A stretch of DNA of 23,652 nt from JAVBLG01 sp031553655 (GTDB lineage: Bacteria; Desulfobacterota; Desulfovibrionia; Desulfovibrionales; Desulfovibrionaceae). The DNA is taken from contig JAVBLG010000043.1 of assembly GCA_031553655.1 (NCBI GenBank), positions 1 through 23,652 on the forward strand, written 5' to 3'. The notes under the pieces were generated by a model that saw only the letters and a list, made by a program, of their open reading frames with translations, did not search any database and was not told where the DNA came from. This document shows, piece after piece, positions 1 through 7,968 of this stretch. Positions within the stretch are counted from its first letter, which is position 1, and each line of letters opens with the position of its first letter. The position numbers and the translations under genes are program-made.

Positions 1-100
<100 letters not shown>

Positions 101-112
101 ACCTATCCAAAA

Positions 113-994
113 CTACTTGATTAATCCATACTGTTGCAGCACACCTTTAAGCTTAGCCGCGTTTTCCGGAAGAAGCGGACACAAAGGCAGACGGAATTCG
201 GTTCCGACTTTACCCATGAGCATCAGGGCTGTTTTTACAGGTATGGGGTTGGTTTCAAGGAACATGGCGCGGTTGAGCGGGTTGAGCTCGTGATGAAGCT
301 TACGCGCCAGGACCATGTCTTTATTAAAGAAGGCGTTACAGAGCGCCGCCATCTTACCGGGGACTATATTTGAGGTCACGGAGATGACCCCGCTGCCGCC
401 AACGGCCAGAAGGGGGAGCACAGTAAAGTCGTCACCTGAAAGGGTCTGGAAATTATCGGGACAGAGTTCGATAACCTGAGAAACTTGGTTAAGATCACCC
501 GTAGCTTCTTTTACTGCAACTACGTTGGGAAATTCTTTGGCAATACGGGCCACGGTGGGCGGCAGCATGTTGCACCCCGTGCGGCCAGGCACGTTGTAAG
601 GCACAATGGGGAAGTCAACGGCCTGGGCTATAGCTTTGAAGTGCTGGTAGAGGCCCTCCTGAGTAGGTTTGTTGTAATAAGGGGTTATGTGCAGAGCGCC
701 GCTGGCCCCGGCTTCTTTGGCAAAGCGGGTAAAACGGATGGCTTCGGCCGTATTGTTTGAGCCGGCCCCGGCCAGCACCGGAACCCGGCCTTTGGCCTGG
801 TCCACGCATATACTTATAACCTGCTCATGCTCCTCATGAGTGAGGGTGGCGGACTCTCCGGTTGTTCCACAGGGCACAAGGCCGTGAATGCCTTCTTGAA
901 TTTGCCATTCGATAAGTTGCCGGTAGCGTTCTTCGTCCACATTACCATTGTGGAACGGAGTTACTAGAGCGGTAAGAGCTCCGGAAAAATTCAT
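113..994 (-). CDS. dapA: 4-hydroxy-tetrahydrodipicolinate synthase
   Basis: Cytosolic enzyme that condenses pyruvate with aspartate semialdehyde, the committed step to diaminopimelate and lysine. The 293-aa product has the usual DapA length and TIM-barrel motifs: the GTTGES loop at residues 43-48 with the two threonines of the catalytic relay, TPYY around Tyr107, YNVPGRTG with Tyr133 and Arg138, and the Schiff-base lysine at Lys162 in VKEATG. I chose ATG at 994 because GGAGG (1004-1000) lies five bases upstream. A TTG four codons earlier would overlap that ribosome site. The TAG at 113-115 ends the gene only 12 bases before the C homopolymer, so any terminator is lost. It lies 103 bp downstream of the HU gene. 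The family call is very secure. Confidence 0.97.
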   Translation of the reverse strand: MNFSGALTALVTPFHNGNVDEERYRQLIEWQIQEGIHGLVPCGTTGESATLTHEEHEQVISICVDQAKGRVPVLAGAGSNNTAEAIRFTRFAKEAGASGALHITPYYNKPTQEGLYQHFKAIAQAVDFPIVPYNVPGRTGCNMLPPTVARIAKEFPNVVAVKEATGDLNQVSQVIELCPDNFQTLSGDDFTVLPLLAVGGSGVISVTSNIVPGKMAALCNAFFNKDMVLARKLHHELNPLNRAMFLETNPIPVKTALMLMGKVGTEFRLPLCPLLPENAAKLKGVLQQYGLIK

Positions 995-1097
995 GTTTAC
1001 CTCCAATCTGCCTCTTCACGGCCACAATGCGAAAGGCGTACGTATTGAAAGACCCGATGCGGCGGATCGTCCAATATCAAGAGAGCCGCGATAACTT

Positions 1098-1373
1098 TTA
1101 TTGGTTGAGAAATTCCTTAAGTTCCTTGCCGGCGCGGAAAAATGGCAGACGTTTAGGCTGCACTGTAACTCCGGCGCCCGTCTTGGGGTTACGCCCGGAG
1201 TATCCGCCGTATTCCTTAACCTTGAAGCTGCCAAAACCTCTGATCTCAACCCGTTCGCCCGCCAACAGAGACTCCTTCATGCTGTCAACAAAAGTGTTAA
1301 CAACAAGAGTCGCCTCATCGAGAGACAAATTGGCATCTTCGGCCAGGGTTTTGATAAGTTCACTTTTATTCAT
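1098..1373 (-). CDS. HU/IHF-family nucleoid DNA-binding protein
   Basis: A 91-aa histone-like protein, the normal size for one HU/IHF subunit. These proteins dimerise and bend DNA in the nucleoid. The family signature GRNPKTG is at residues 60-66, with Pro63 being the proline that intercalates at the kink, preceded by the dimer-core segment GERVEIRGFGSF at 39-50. The start NKSELI and the GERVEIRGFGSF stretch resemble IHF-beta, while the C-terminus (PFFRAGKELKEFLN) is more HU-like, so I give no symbol. The ATG at 1373 has a GGAGA ribosome site at 1383-1379. A 218-bp gap separates it from the upstream ATPase gene, so it probably has its own promoter, and dapA follows 103 bp later. Confidence 0.93.
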   Translation of the reverse strand: MNKSELIKTLAEDANLSLDEATLVVNTFVDSMKESLLAGERVEIRGFGSFKVKEYGGYSGRNPKTGAGVTVQPKRLPFFRAGKELKEFLNQ

Positions 1374-1514
1374 TCTGTTCTCCGTCAGAAGTATGGACTG
1401 GCAGTCCCGCTAAAATGTTACATTCAAGAATAGATCAAATTTGCCTCAAGGTAAATAAGAGTAATGACAGACAACGTACATATATAAAGAAAATTTACAA
1501 ATACGGGCACGAAG

Positions 1515-1552
1515 GCCCGGAGCGCGACGCTGTAAAAGCGCGCCTTCCGGGC
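1515..1552 (-). terminator. Stem-loop after the FlhG-like gene, possible terminator
   Basis: GCCCGGA (1515-1521) pairs with TCCGGGC (1546-1552). GCGCG (1522-1526) then pairs with CGCGC (1539-1543), with a two-base bulge and a 12-base loop, giving a 12-bp GC-rich stem. It sits 40 bp past the FlhG-like stop and before the HU gene. There is no immediate T-run on the minus strand, so it is either a non-canonical terminator or an RNA 3'-end stabiliser. Confidence 0.4.
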
Positions 1553-1591
1553 AAAATGGGCTGGGTGGGACCCAAAAACAAAATCAGCGCG

Positions 1592-2401
1592 TTATTCGTT
1601 CGGGTGCTGCAAAACAGGCTTATCGGCCATCCAGTCAACCATGCTCAACCGAATTTTCTGCAATCTGGCGGCTATTTTTTGCAAATCCTGCGCGGCCGGA
1701 GAACCGGGCGCCCATTGCAGCAACGGCACTTGCTTCAAAACGGCCTCAACAAGCTTGCGGTCGGAACGCACCGAGCCGAGCAGCACCGGATCTATATGCA
1801 GAAAACGCTGGCAAGCCGCCTGCAGGCGCTTGAAAGAGTATTCCTCTTCCTTCTTCTGGTTTTCAACCTGATTGACCAGCACCATGAAGTCGCGCACATT
1901 GTGGCGGTTTGAAAGCACTTTGATCAGAGCATAGCTATCGGTAAGCGACGTAGGCTCGGTATTGATGATCACAACGCGTATGGCCGTCATGGCGGCAAAG
2001 GACAGCACTGTTTCATTGATGCCCGCGCCAAGGTCCATAAACGTGAAATCGTAACGGGAAAGCATGGGCTCGAGACGTTTGAAAAGCATGCCGCGCGTAT
2101 CGGAGTCGAGGTCGATGAGCTCGGGTACGCCCGAAGCCGCCGGAAGAACGTCAAAACCGTTGTCGATACGATGCACCACGTCTTCCAGTGAAGCATCGCC
2201 AAGCAGCACATCCTGCAAGCTGCCTTCGGGGGTTATGCCCAAAAGCACGTCCAGATTTGCCAGGCCCAAGTCGCAGTCCATAAGCAGGGTGGAAAAACCC
2301 ATCTGATACAGGGCACAGCCAAGATTGAGCGCAATGTTGGTCTTGCCAACGCCCCCCTTGCCGCTCATGATGGAGACGCTGAGTGTGGTATTACTTGTCA
2401 T
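1592..2401 (-). CDS. flhG: FlhG/FleN-like MinD-family ATPase
   Basis: A 269-aa SIMIBI-class ATPase. The deviant Walker A motif is at residues 14-21 (GKGGVGKT, signature Lys15 and P-loop Lys20), followed by DCDLGLANLDVLLG, the FlhG/FleN form of the switch region, and MDLGAGIN in the Walker B/switch II area. FlhG proteins control flagellar number and placement with the SRP-like GTPase FlhF, or act on FleQ-type regulators. The N-terminal DQA activation motif usual in FlhG is not visible: the protein begins almost directly at the P-loop. No flagellar gene is in view, so the role rests on sequence family. It starts 82 bp after the GGDEF gene and may belong to the same transcript. The alternative is another MinD/ParA-type positioning ATPase. 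Confidence 0.8.
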   Translation of the reverse strand: MTSNTTLSVSIMSGKGGVGKTNIALNLGCALYQMGFSTLLMDCDLGLANLDVLLGITPEGSLQDVLLGDASLEDVVHRIDNGFDVLPAASGVPELIDLDSDTRGMLFKRLEPMLSRYDFTFMDLGAGINETVLSFAAMTAIRVVIINTEPTSLTDSYALIKVLSNRHNVRDFMVLVNQVENQKKEEEYSFKRLQAACQRFLHIDPVLLGSVRSDRKLVEAVLKQVPLLQWAPGSPAAQDLQKIAARLQKIRLSMVDWMADKPVLQHPNE

Positions 2402-2433
2402 ATGTTTCCGGCATTATGTCGTTTAACTTGAAC

Positions 2434-2464
2434 CAGCCGTTTTGCGGCTGAGGCGCGAATTCGC
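2434..2464. repeat. Small hairpin and adjacent palindrome between GGDEF and flhG genes
   Basis: CAGCCG (2434-2439), loop TTTTG, then CGGCTG (2445-2450) form a perfect 6-bp stem. It is followed by the 10-bp palindrome GCGAATTCGC (2455-2464). They fill the short gap between two minus-strand genes. No T-run follows in the direction of transcription, so an mRNA processing or pausing site is as likely as a terminator. Confidence 0.35.
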
Positions 2465-2483
2465 AATTGTCTGGCCGCCCGTT

Positions 2484-3350
2484 CTAATCCGCTCCGGAAA
2501 AAAGAAAACGCTTTTCGTTGGAGCACACCAGAACCGATTTTTCTCTGCAACAGTGTATATCGCGGCGATTAACGCGCGCCCTGTTGCCGCCGTCGCCGGC
2601 GGCCAGACGCATAACCTCAAGGGAGTTGTTCAACAGCAACCCGCTGGCGGTATTTTCGCCGTGCCCCACGGCCAGCCCAGCGGAAATTGTGGCCGAAAAA
2701 GAGCCCACAGGGCTTGAGATTACTTTTTTCCTATACTTATCAAGAATGGTTTCCGCAACATCTCGAAACTTAAAAGTGCCGGTTCCCGGCATAATAACAG
2801 CATATTCGCCTCCAGACAGACGACCAATGGTATCGCAAGGCTCAAGCGTGTCACGCATGACCGTTATGAGACCAATCAGGGCCTCGCGCGCGGCAGTTTG
2901 CCCATGGATGGCGTAAATACGATCAATATTGTCCACGGAAAATACGCCCACAGCCAGATCATAGCGTCCTCTCCGAGCCCGGGCCGCTTCAGATTCGAGC
3001 CTGCGAGAAAACTCGGCCGCCAGCAGAGCCCCGGTGACCGTGTCTATGCGATAACCCGGAGTGGGATCTTTCAGAAGATAGTACAGAAGCGCCCCCATCA
3101 GACCTTGCTCGGGGGAAATCTCCACGGCATGCCAGCCCTTCTCTTCTTCCTTGCTGTAAAGCTCGTTCCATTCCTTAAGATCCATGCCTGGAACGAGACG
3201 TACTAAAGCTAATGAAGAAGAGCGCTCGGAACTGTTTATTTTGCCGAGAAAACCATCAATCCTGCCCAGATCACGCAACAGCGAGTCGCGGCCGTCTTCG
3301 GAGCCGGCGGGCAAAAGCACTCGATAATTCGGATCTTTTTTATTGCCCAT
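2484..3350 (-). CDS. Degenerate GGDEF-domain protein, probably not a cyclase
   Basis: A 288-aa soluble protein with about 100 unrecognised N-terminal residues and a GGDEF fold from about 103 to 265. The signature reads RLSGGEYAVIMPG (177-189), so the pentapeptide is SGGEY: the metal-binding third residue is Gly and the last aromatic is Tyr. The first metal-binding Asp (expected at about 138) is Ser, and the usual FKxxND substrate segment is absent. The RxxD inhibitory site is also lost (EPCD at 170-173). Loss of both metal ligands predicts no c-di-GMP synthesis, so a GTP or c-di-GMP receptor or scaffold role is inferred. The ATG at 3350 overlaps the prfB 3' end by 11 bp, suggesting translational coupling. 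The fold assignment is firm, the function unknown. Confidence 0.85.
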   Translation of the reverse strand: MGNKKDPNYRVLLPAGSEDGRDSLLRDLGRIDGFLGKINSSERSSSLALVRLVPGMDLKEWNELYSKEEEKGWHAVEISPEQGLMGALLYYLLKDPTPGYRIDTVTGALLAAEFSRRLESEAARARRGRYDLAVGVFSVDNIDRIYAIHGQTAAREALIGLITVMRDTLEPCDTIGRLSGGEYAVIMPGTGTFKFRDVAETILDKYRKKVISSPVGSFSATISAGLAVGHGENTASGLLLNNSLEVMRLAAGDGGNRARVNRRDIHCCREKSVLVCSNEKRFLFSGAD

Positions 3351-4450
3351 GACCGTACTGCTGTAAAAGATAATCTCGCTGAAACTGATCTATACGCCCG
3401 CCGAGCACCGCATCCACATCACCCATTTCCGAACCTGTGCGGTGGTCTTTAACCAGCCTGTAAGGTTGAAGGGTATAGGTGCGAATCTGGCTGCCAAAAG
3501 CGATTGCGTCTTTTCCGGCATATTTGGCCTGACGTTCGGCATCACGTTTTTGCAGCTCCAGATTATAAAGCCGTGCCCGCAAAATTTGCAAGGCAGTTTC
3601 TTTATTGTGGTGCTGAGATTTTTCGTTTTGGCATTGAGCCGATATGCCTGTCGGCAAATGGGTAACGCGCACAGCCGAACTGGTAGTGTTGACGCTCTGC
3701 CCGCCGGGGCCGCTGGAACGGAAAGTGTCCACCCGCAGGTCGGATTCTTTAATATCAATCACAATATCCTGTCCTGCATCGGGAATAACGTCCACCGAGG
3801 CAAAAGAAGTATGCCGCCGCCCTGAAGCGTCAAAAGGAGATATGCGGATCAGACGGTGTATGCCGCGCTCACTTTTTAAAAAGCCGTAAGCATTCATGCC
3901 TGTTATTCGCAAGGTTACACTTTTTATGCCCGCTTCGTCCCCGGCCAGCAAGTCGAGCTCTTCCACGGAAAAAGCGTGTGATGCCGCCCAACGGGTATAC
4001 ATGCGCAAAAGCATTTCGGCCCAATCTTGCGATTCTGTACCGCCCGCCCCCGGATGTATTTCAATCATGGCGTCGAGGCGGTCTTCTTCTTCGCACAACA
4101 TCATGGAAAGCTCGGTTGCCTCCAAAGCGGCAGCGAGCCGATCTATGGCCCCGTGCAGCGATTCTAGAGCTTCGGGATCTTCCTCTTCGGCCAAAACCAA
4201 CCACTCCTGCATGTCGCCATGGCAGGTTTCTAGGTGCTCAAGCTTTTGCACTTCAGCGTAAAGCCTACTTTTTTCCTGAAGAAGAGGGGTCATTTTGGAG
4301 GGATTGTCCCAAGCTCCGGGCTTTGAGCATTCCGCTTCTATCTCGTCAAGACGCGCCCGCTGTGAAGCCAAGTCAAAGACGCCCCCAGAGCGTGGAAAAT
4401 TTTTCACCTAAAGCCAAGCAGTTGGCCCTGAGCTCCGTTATATGCAGCAT
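3340..4450 (-). CDS. prfB: Peptide chain release factor 2, made by programmed +1 frameshift
   Basis: Release factor that recognises UGA and UAA and triggers peptide release on the ribosome. Translation begins at ATG 4450. The first 25 codons end in CTT TGA (TGA at 4375-4373), and a +1 slip continues with GAC into the long frame, giving 369 aa, close to E. coli RF2 (365). Visible motifs are the stop-codon tripeptide SPF within ISPFDASGRRHTSF and the universal GGQ within SSGPGGQSVNTT, in the normal order and spacing. A GTG at 4407 opens the long frame, but using it would skip the conserved N-terminus. The start lies 16 bases past the lnt stop, and the 3' end overlaps the GGDEF gene. RF2 level is autoregulated by the frameshift. 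Confidence 0.96.
4372..4387 (-). promoter_or_regulatory. prfB +1 programmed frameshift signal
   Basis: The minus strand reads TGGGGGCGTCTTTGAC: an SD-like GGGGG, three bases, the slippery CTT, then in-frame TGA followed by C. It has the same layout as the E. coli site (AGGGGG, three bases, CTTTGAC). When RF2 is scarce the ribosome slips to GAC and makes full RF2, and when RF2 is plentiful it stops at TGA. Confidence 0.93.
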
Positions 4451-4466
4451 CTTATTTCAAACCCGG

Positions 4467-6092
4467 TTAAATGCGTTGTTTGCCAAATTGTATTCTTCTT
4501 CCGCAAAACAATAAAAGGGCGTTGAAAGCCAAGGCTATAAAGGGCAAAAAGGAAAACAGCCCATGGAACAGAGTAAACTCTTTTTCTGGAAAGGCAAGGC
4601 CATATACGGCTTCCACCTTCATTTGGCCACCTCTGGACGTAAGCCGTCCAACAGGATCATATACGCCGGAAATACCCGAGCTGGTACCCCTGAGCAGCCA
4701 GCGCCGTTGCTCAACCGCGCGCAACGCGGCCTGCTGGAGATGCTGTCGGGGGGCGCTGGTTAAGCCGAACCATTGATCATTGCTTATATTGACCAGAATT
4801 TCGGCCCCGGCGGCAACTCTTTTTTGAGCCAACTCCGGAAAGATGGTTTCATAGCAAATCAAAATGCCAAGAGCAAGCCCATTAACGCGCAAAGGTTCAA
4901 CCCTCTTACCCGGTTCAAAGTCTCCAAGCCCCTGTAAAAAGCCTTTGGCAAACTCAAAATCAAGCCAGGGAGGCACATATTCGCCAAAAGGCACCAGATG
5001 TTCTTTTTCGTAATACCCCACATCCGCGCCTTCGGGGTTTACCAAATAAGCGCGGTTGTAGAAGTAGTAATCATTTTTTCCTTTCTTTTCATTACCCGGA
5101 GCGCCAAAAAGCAGCCACGTCTTTCGTTCACCGGCAAAAGCGCGAATTACCGGAGGAAAAATGGGATGATTCTGATAGTGGAAAGGCATGGCGGTTTCCG
5201 GCCAGATCAGCAGATCAGGTTTGTATTCGGCCAGAGCCTTTTCGCTCAGCTTTATGTGTTTGCCCAAAATTTCGCGCTGCATGTGATTGTCCCATTTTTG
5301 GTTCTGGTCCACATTGCATTCAATAAAAGCCACCTTCAGCGGTCTGACCTTTTCTCGCTCCTCGGCGAGGCGATCGTAGCGTTCTATATTCCAAAGGCCG
5401 AAAAGCAGCAGCGCGGCCAGCAGCGCGGCCCCGCACCCGACCTTGCACAAAGCGGAAGCCAGATCGCGCACAGACATGAAAGATTTTTTGCTTTCCGCCT
5501 CCAGGTTACGGGCGGCGCGGTTCTTGCGGGCTTCGGCCACGCTCTCCACAGCTCCGGCAAACAGCATGGCCGCCAAAGCAAAAATTCCGCTAAGGGCGTA
5601 GCCGCCTATAAGCGATGCTCCCTGCAACATTGCGGGCCAGGGGGCTAAGGCCGAAGCCAGTGAAAGCCATGGAAAGCCGGAAAAAACAAAATTACGCGCG
5701 AATTCCAGAAGATACCAGAATGAGGCCAGAATTAAAACACGTCGCCAGAAGGCCAGACTCTTCAGCGCAAAGGACAAGGCGCAGAAAGCGCCCCCGAAAA
5801 GGCCTATGTATATGCCGACGCCAATAGGGCAGAAAGCGGCCAGAGGCAAAGGCAGGCCGGCCACATTTTGCGCTGGAACGGCAATCCAGTACAGAGCCAT
5901 GGACGAACCAACGGCGGCGCACAAAAGCCCGCGCCGGAAGGCCCGGCCAACGCCGGAGGCCTCACGCCCGGCAAGATACAGGGCGGCGGGAAAAAGCAGA
6001 GCCAAAGGCGGAACATGCAAAAACGGATTTGGAAAGCCGAAAAATACCCCGGCCGCTCCAATTGAAAAAAGTATGTAAGACTTATCTTTCAT
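4467..6092 (-). CDS. lnt: Apolipoprotein N-acyltransferase
   Basis: Inner-membrane enzyme that adds the third acyl chain to lipoproteins before export to the outer membrane. The 541-aa product has an N-terminal region of several hydrophobic segments (about 1-235) and a C-terminal nitrilase-type domain. The triad is visible: Glu299 in WPETAMP, Lys363 in YEKEHLVPFGEY and Cys413 in LICYETIFPE. An extra charged loop (about 185-212) separates the last two membrane segments, making it slightly longer than the roughly 510-aa E. coli enzyme. The ATG at 6092 is 12 bases past the corC stop with only a weak ribosome site, suggesting coupling. corC-lnt adjacency is conserved in many proteobacteria (E. 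coli ybeX-lnt). A lipoprotein substrate candidate is encoded at 19612-20391. Confidence 0.95.
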   Translation of the reverse strand: MKDKSYILFSIGAAGVFFGFPNPFLHVPPLALLFPAALYLAGREASGVGRAFRRGLLCAAVGSSMALYWIAVPAQNVAGLPLPLAAFCPIGVGIYIGLFGGAFCALSFALKSLAFWRRVLILASFWYLLEFARNFVFSGFPWLSLASALAPWPAMLQGASLIGGYALSGIFALAAMLFAGAVESVAEARKNRAARNLEAESKKSFMSVRDLASALCKVGCGAALLAALLLFGLWNIERYDRLAEEREKVRPLKVAFIECNVDQNQKWDNHMQREILGKHIKLSEKALAEYKPDLLIWPETAMPFHYQNHPIFPPVIRAFAGERKTWLLFGAPGNEKKGKNDYYFYNRAYLVNPEGADVGYYEKEHLVPFGEYVPPWLDFEFAKGFLQGLGDFEPGKRVEPLRVNGLALGILICYETIFPELAQKRVAAGAEILVNISNDQWFGLTSAPRQHLQQAALRAVEQRRWLLRGTSSGISGVYDPVGRLTSRGGQMKVEAVYGLAFPEKEFTLFHGLFSFLPFIALAFNALLLFCGRRIQFGKQRI

Positions 6093-6104
6093 TATTTAAC
6101 GGCG

Positions 6105-6932
6105 CTACTCCGCTTCTTCCTCGGCAAGTTCCACACTGATGTGACGTATCGCCTTCACATCGGCTTCCCTGACCGTAAACTTCCACTTACCCAGCACAAA
6201 GCTTTCTCCCGCTTCCGGCACATGCCCGGCTTGAAGCGTGAGATAGCCGCCTATGGTGTCCACTTCATCCGAAGAAAAGTCAATGCCAAGCTCGCTCAGA
6301 TCTTCAAGATAGGCTCGGCCGGTCAGTTCAAAATAACCTTCGCGCACAACGCGTATATCTTCTTCGCGGGGCGTATCGTGCTCGTCTTCGATATCACCCA
6401 CAATTTCTTCAATAACGTCTTCAATAGTGACTAGTCCCGACGTGCCGCCGTATTCGTCCAGAGCAATGGCTATGTGCAGCTTGCGACAACGAAATTCCTG
6501 AAGCAGATCGAATACGTTTTTGGTTTCGGGCACAAAAAACGTTTCACGCATGAGGGTGTCAATGGGAGCCGAATGCTTTGCCGGGTCAATGAGGCAGGGT
6601 AGAAGATCCTTGGCATGCAGAATGCCCACTATATTGTCCCTGGTGTCGAGAAAAACCGGAATGCGCGAATGTCCCGAACTTATTATGAGGCTGACCGCGT
6701 CCATGAGCGTGCTGCCTCCGGCTATGCAGTCGATATCTGTTCTCGGCGTCATTACATCCTGCACCTGCAATTTGTCAAAGCGTAGAATGTTGAGGAGCAT
6801 GGATTCCTCTTCCGGGTCCACCTCGCCTTCGGCTCCGGCCTCTTGTATGGCCTTTTCCAGAGATTCTTCATCGCCGCGCCCGAAAAGCTTTCCCAGACGC
6901 GACCATATGCTGCTACTGTCGCCCTCTTGCAA
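6105..6932 (-). CDS. corC: CorC/YbeX-type CBS-domain protein
   Basis: A 275-aa cytosolic member of the CorC/HlyC family without the membrane CNNM domain, so like E. coli YbeX (292 aa). Two CBS motifs span about 60-115 (DVMTPRTDIDCI ... GILHAKDLL) and 125-180 (ETFFVPETKNVFDLL ... EYGGTSGLVTIEDVIEEIVGDI), followed by the CorC_HlyC domain to the end. CBS pairs bind adenosine nucleotides. The family is linked to magnesium/cobalt handling and, through ybeX, to ribosome and RNA metabolism. The start is TTG at 6932: AGGAG (6943-6939) lies six bases upstream. The stop is 12 bases before lnt, and the PilZ gene ends 20 bases upstream. The family is certain, the precise role is not. Confidence 0.92.
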   Translation of the reverse strand: MQEGDSSSIWSRLGKLFGRGDEESLEKAIQEAGAEGEVDPEEESMLLNILRFDKLQVQDVMTPRTDIDCIAGGSTLMDAVSLIISSGHSRIPVFLDTRDNIVGILHAKDLLPCLIDPAKHSAPIDTLMRETFFVPETKNVFDLLQEFRCRKLHIAIALDEYGGTSGLVTIEDVIEEIVGDIEDEHDTPREEDIRVVREGYFELTGRAYLEDLSELGIDFSSDEVDTIGGYLTLQAGHVPEAGESFVLGKWKFTVREADVKAIRHISVELAEEEAE

Positions 6933-6952
6933 GATTAACTCCTGGTTTATTG

Positions 6953-7885
6953 TTACCTTAGCTTGGACTTCAGAAGATCGTAACGTATAATCCAGTTGGC
7001 AAGGGGGGTGACTTCGCCCATTTTACCTACCGGAAACCAATTGATATCTTCATTGCTGGCCCCGTTGATGGCCCAGTTGAAAAACTTGAGCCGAACCTGC
7101 AGCATTCCTGGGGTGTCCTCAACCTCGTCGCAGGCTATGCATCTGCCGGCCAGCCAAAAGGCTACCCCTCTTTCACCATCAAGGTCCTTGAGCATCAGCA
7201 AAAATAAAAGCTGAGACCCTCTGGACAGCTCCATTGGGGCGCGCTGCAAAGCCTCGGGGGTAATATCCAGCCTAAGCCCGGCCGCGGAGATATCCAGCAG
7301 CTTTACGTCTTCCACCCTGCCCGGCCGGTAGGTGAACCTGGCCTTGGGCATTTTTGACGGAGTTTTGACCAGGGGGCTTCCAAAAGGCATATTCCACACT
7401 CCAAGCCCCAGCATTACGTCTTTTTGCGGAGTAACCCGTAAAAAGAAGCGGCGCTCGCTGTTTTCAAGTTTGGAGGGTCTGGTAAGCTGAATTATGTTTA
7501 CGCCGCGCACCTGGGCTATTTTTAAAATTTTCGCCGAAAATTGATAGTAGGTAAAGCGGTTATTGCTTCGAAACTGAAAATAGGTGAATACCGGCTCGCC
7601 AAGCCATTGCTGTGTGGCGAATTCCCGGCCGATGTCTATGTACACTCCATCGCCGTCCATTCTGACGCATATGCCGTTAATTTTGCGCCCGTTGAATTCG
7701 CCCTTGGCAAATTCAATCATAAAAGAACCGCGCTGATCTATAGCTTTGTTGAGGAGTTCCTCCACATGCTCGGCCATGCCCGCCGCGAGGCGTTTCTCTA
7801 AATCGCGGCCCACGAAAAATTTTTTCGCAAAGAAAAAGGCAAGGGCGACAAATGCGGCCGCCAGCGCGATTTCCAACCAATCCAC
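6953..7885 (-). CDS. Membrane-anchored PilZ (c-di-GMP receptor) protein
   Basis: A 310-aa protein with one N-terminal membrane segment (about 4-20, followed by KK), a YcgR-like N-terminal beta domain (about 50-140) and a PilZ domain. The c-di-GMP contacts are intact: RxxxR as Arg146-Arg150 in ERRFFLRV, and DxSxxG as DISAAG at 198-203. A long insertion (about 155-190) separates the two motifs. YcgR relatives slow flagellar motors or affect envelope functions when c-di-GMP is bound, and the target here is unknown. The GTG start at 7885 is supported by GGAG five bases upstream, and no in-frame ATG is near. It heads the corC-lnt-prfB gene series, and its 83-bp upstream gap is the likely promoter of that series. 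Confidence 0.85.
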   Translation of the reverse strand: MDWLEIALAAAFVALAFFFAKKFFVGRDLEKRLAAGMAEHVEELLNKAIDQRGSFMIEFAKGEFNGRKINGICVRMDGDGVYIDIGREFATQQWLGEPVFTYFQFRSNNRFTYYQFSAKILKIAQVRGVNIIQLTRPSKLENSERRFFLRVTPQKDVMLGLGVWNMPFGSPLVKTPSKMPKARFTYRPGRVEDVKLLDISAAGLRLDITPEALQRAPMELSRGSQLLFLLMLKDLDGERGVAFWLAGRCIACDEVEDTPGMLQVRLKFFNWAINGASNEDINWFPVGKMGEVTPLANWIIRYDLLKSKLR

Positions 7886-7908
7886 GTCATCTCCGATGGT
7901 AATGCGCC

Positions 7909-7914
7909 ATTGTA
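7909..7914 (-). promoter_or_regulatory. Possible -10 element ahead of the PilZ-corC-lnt-prfB series
   Basis: The minus strand shows TACAAT (5 of 6 to TATAAT) 23 bases upstream of the PilZ GTG, within the only sizeable gap before this gene series. No good -35 is seen 16-18 bases away, so this is a weak call made from position and one hexamer. Confidence 0.25.
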
Positions 7915-7968
7915 TTGCAGGGAACTAAAAACAATTGGCGAAAAAGTATATAAAGCCGCCAGATATTG

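Noticed and set aside
1007..1097. Promoter for dapA in the gap after the HU gene
   Set aside because: TTGATA-like words occur but no -10 hexamer at a fitting distance was found, so dapA may be read from the HU transcript.
1415..1912. 165-codon open frame on the plus strand
   Set aside because: It lies largely antisense to the FlhG-like gene, shows no domain-like sequence and has no ribosome site, so it is a shadow frame.
3390..3758. 122-codon frame within prfB
   Set aside because: It is an alternate frame of the well-supported RF2 coding region with no independent start signal.
7927..7960. Possible terminator after the fucosyltransferase-like gene
   Set aside because: The stem is only four pairs (GGCG/CGCC) with a 16-base loop. 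The T5 run alone is not enough.
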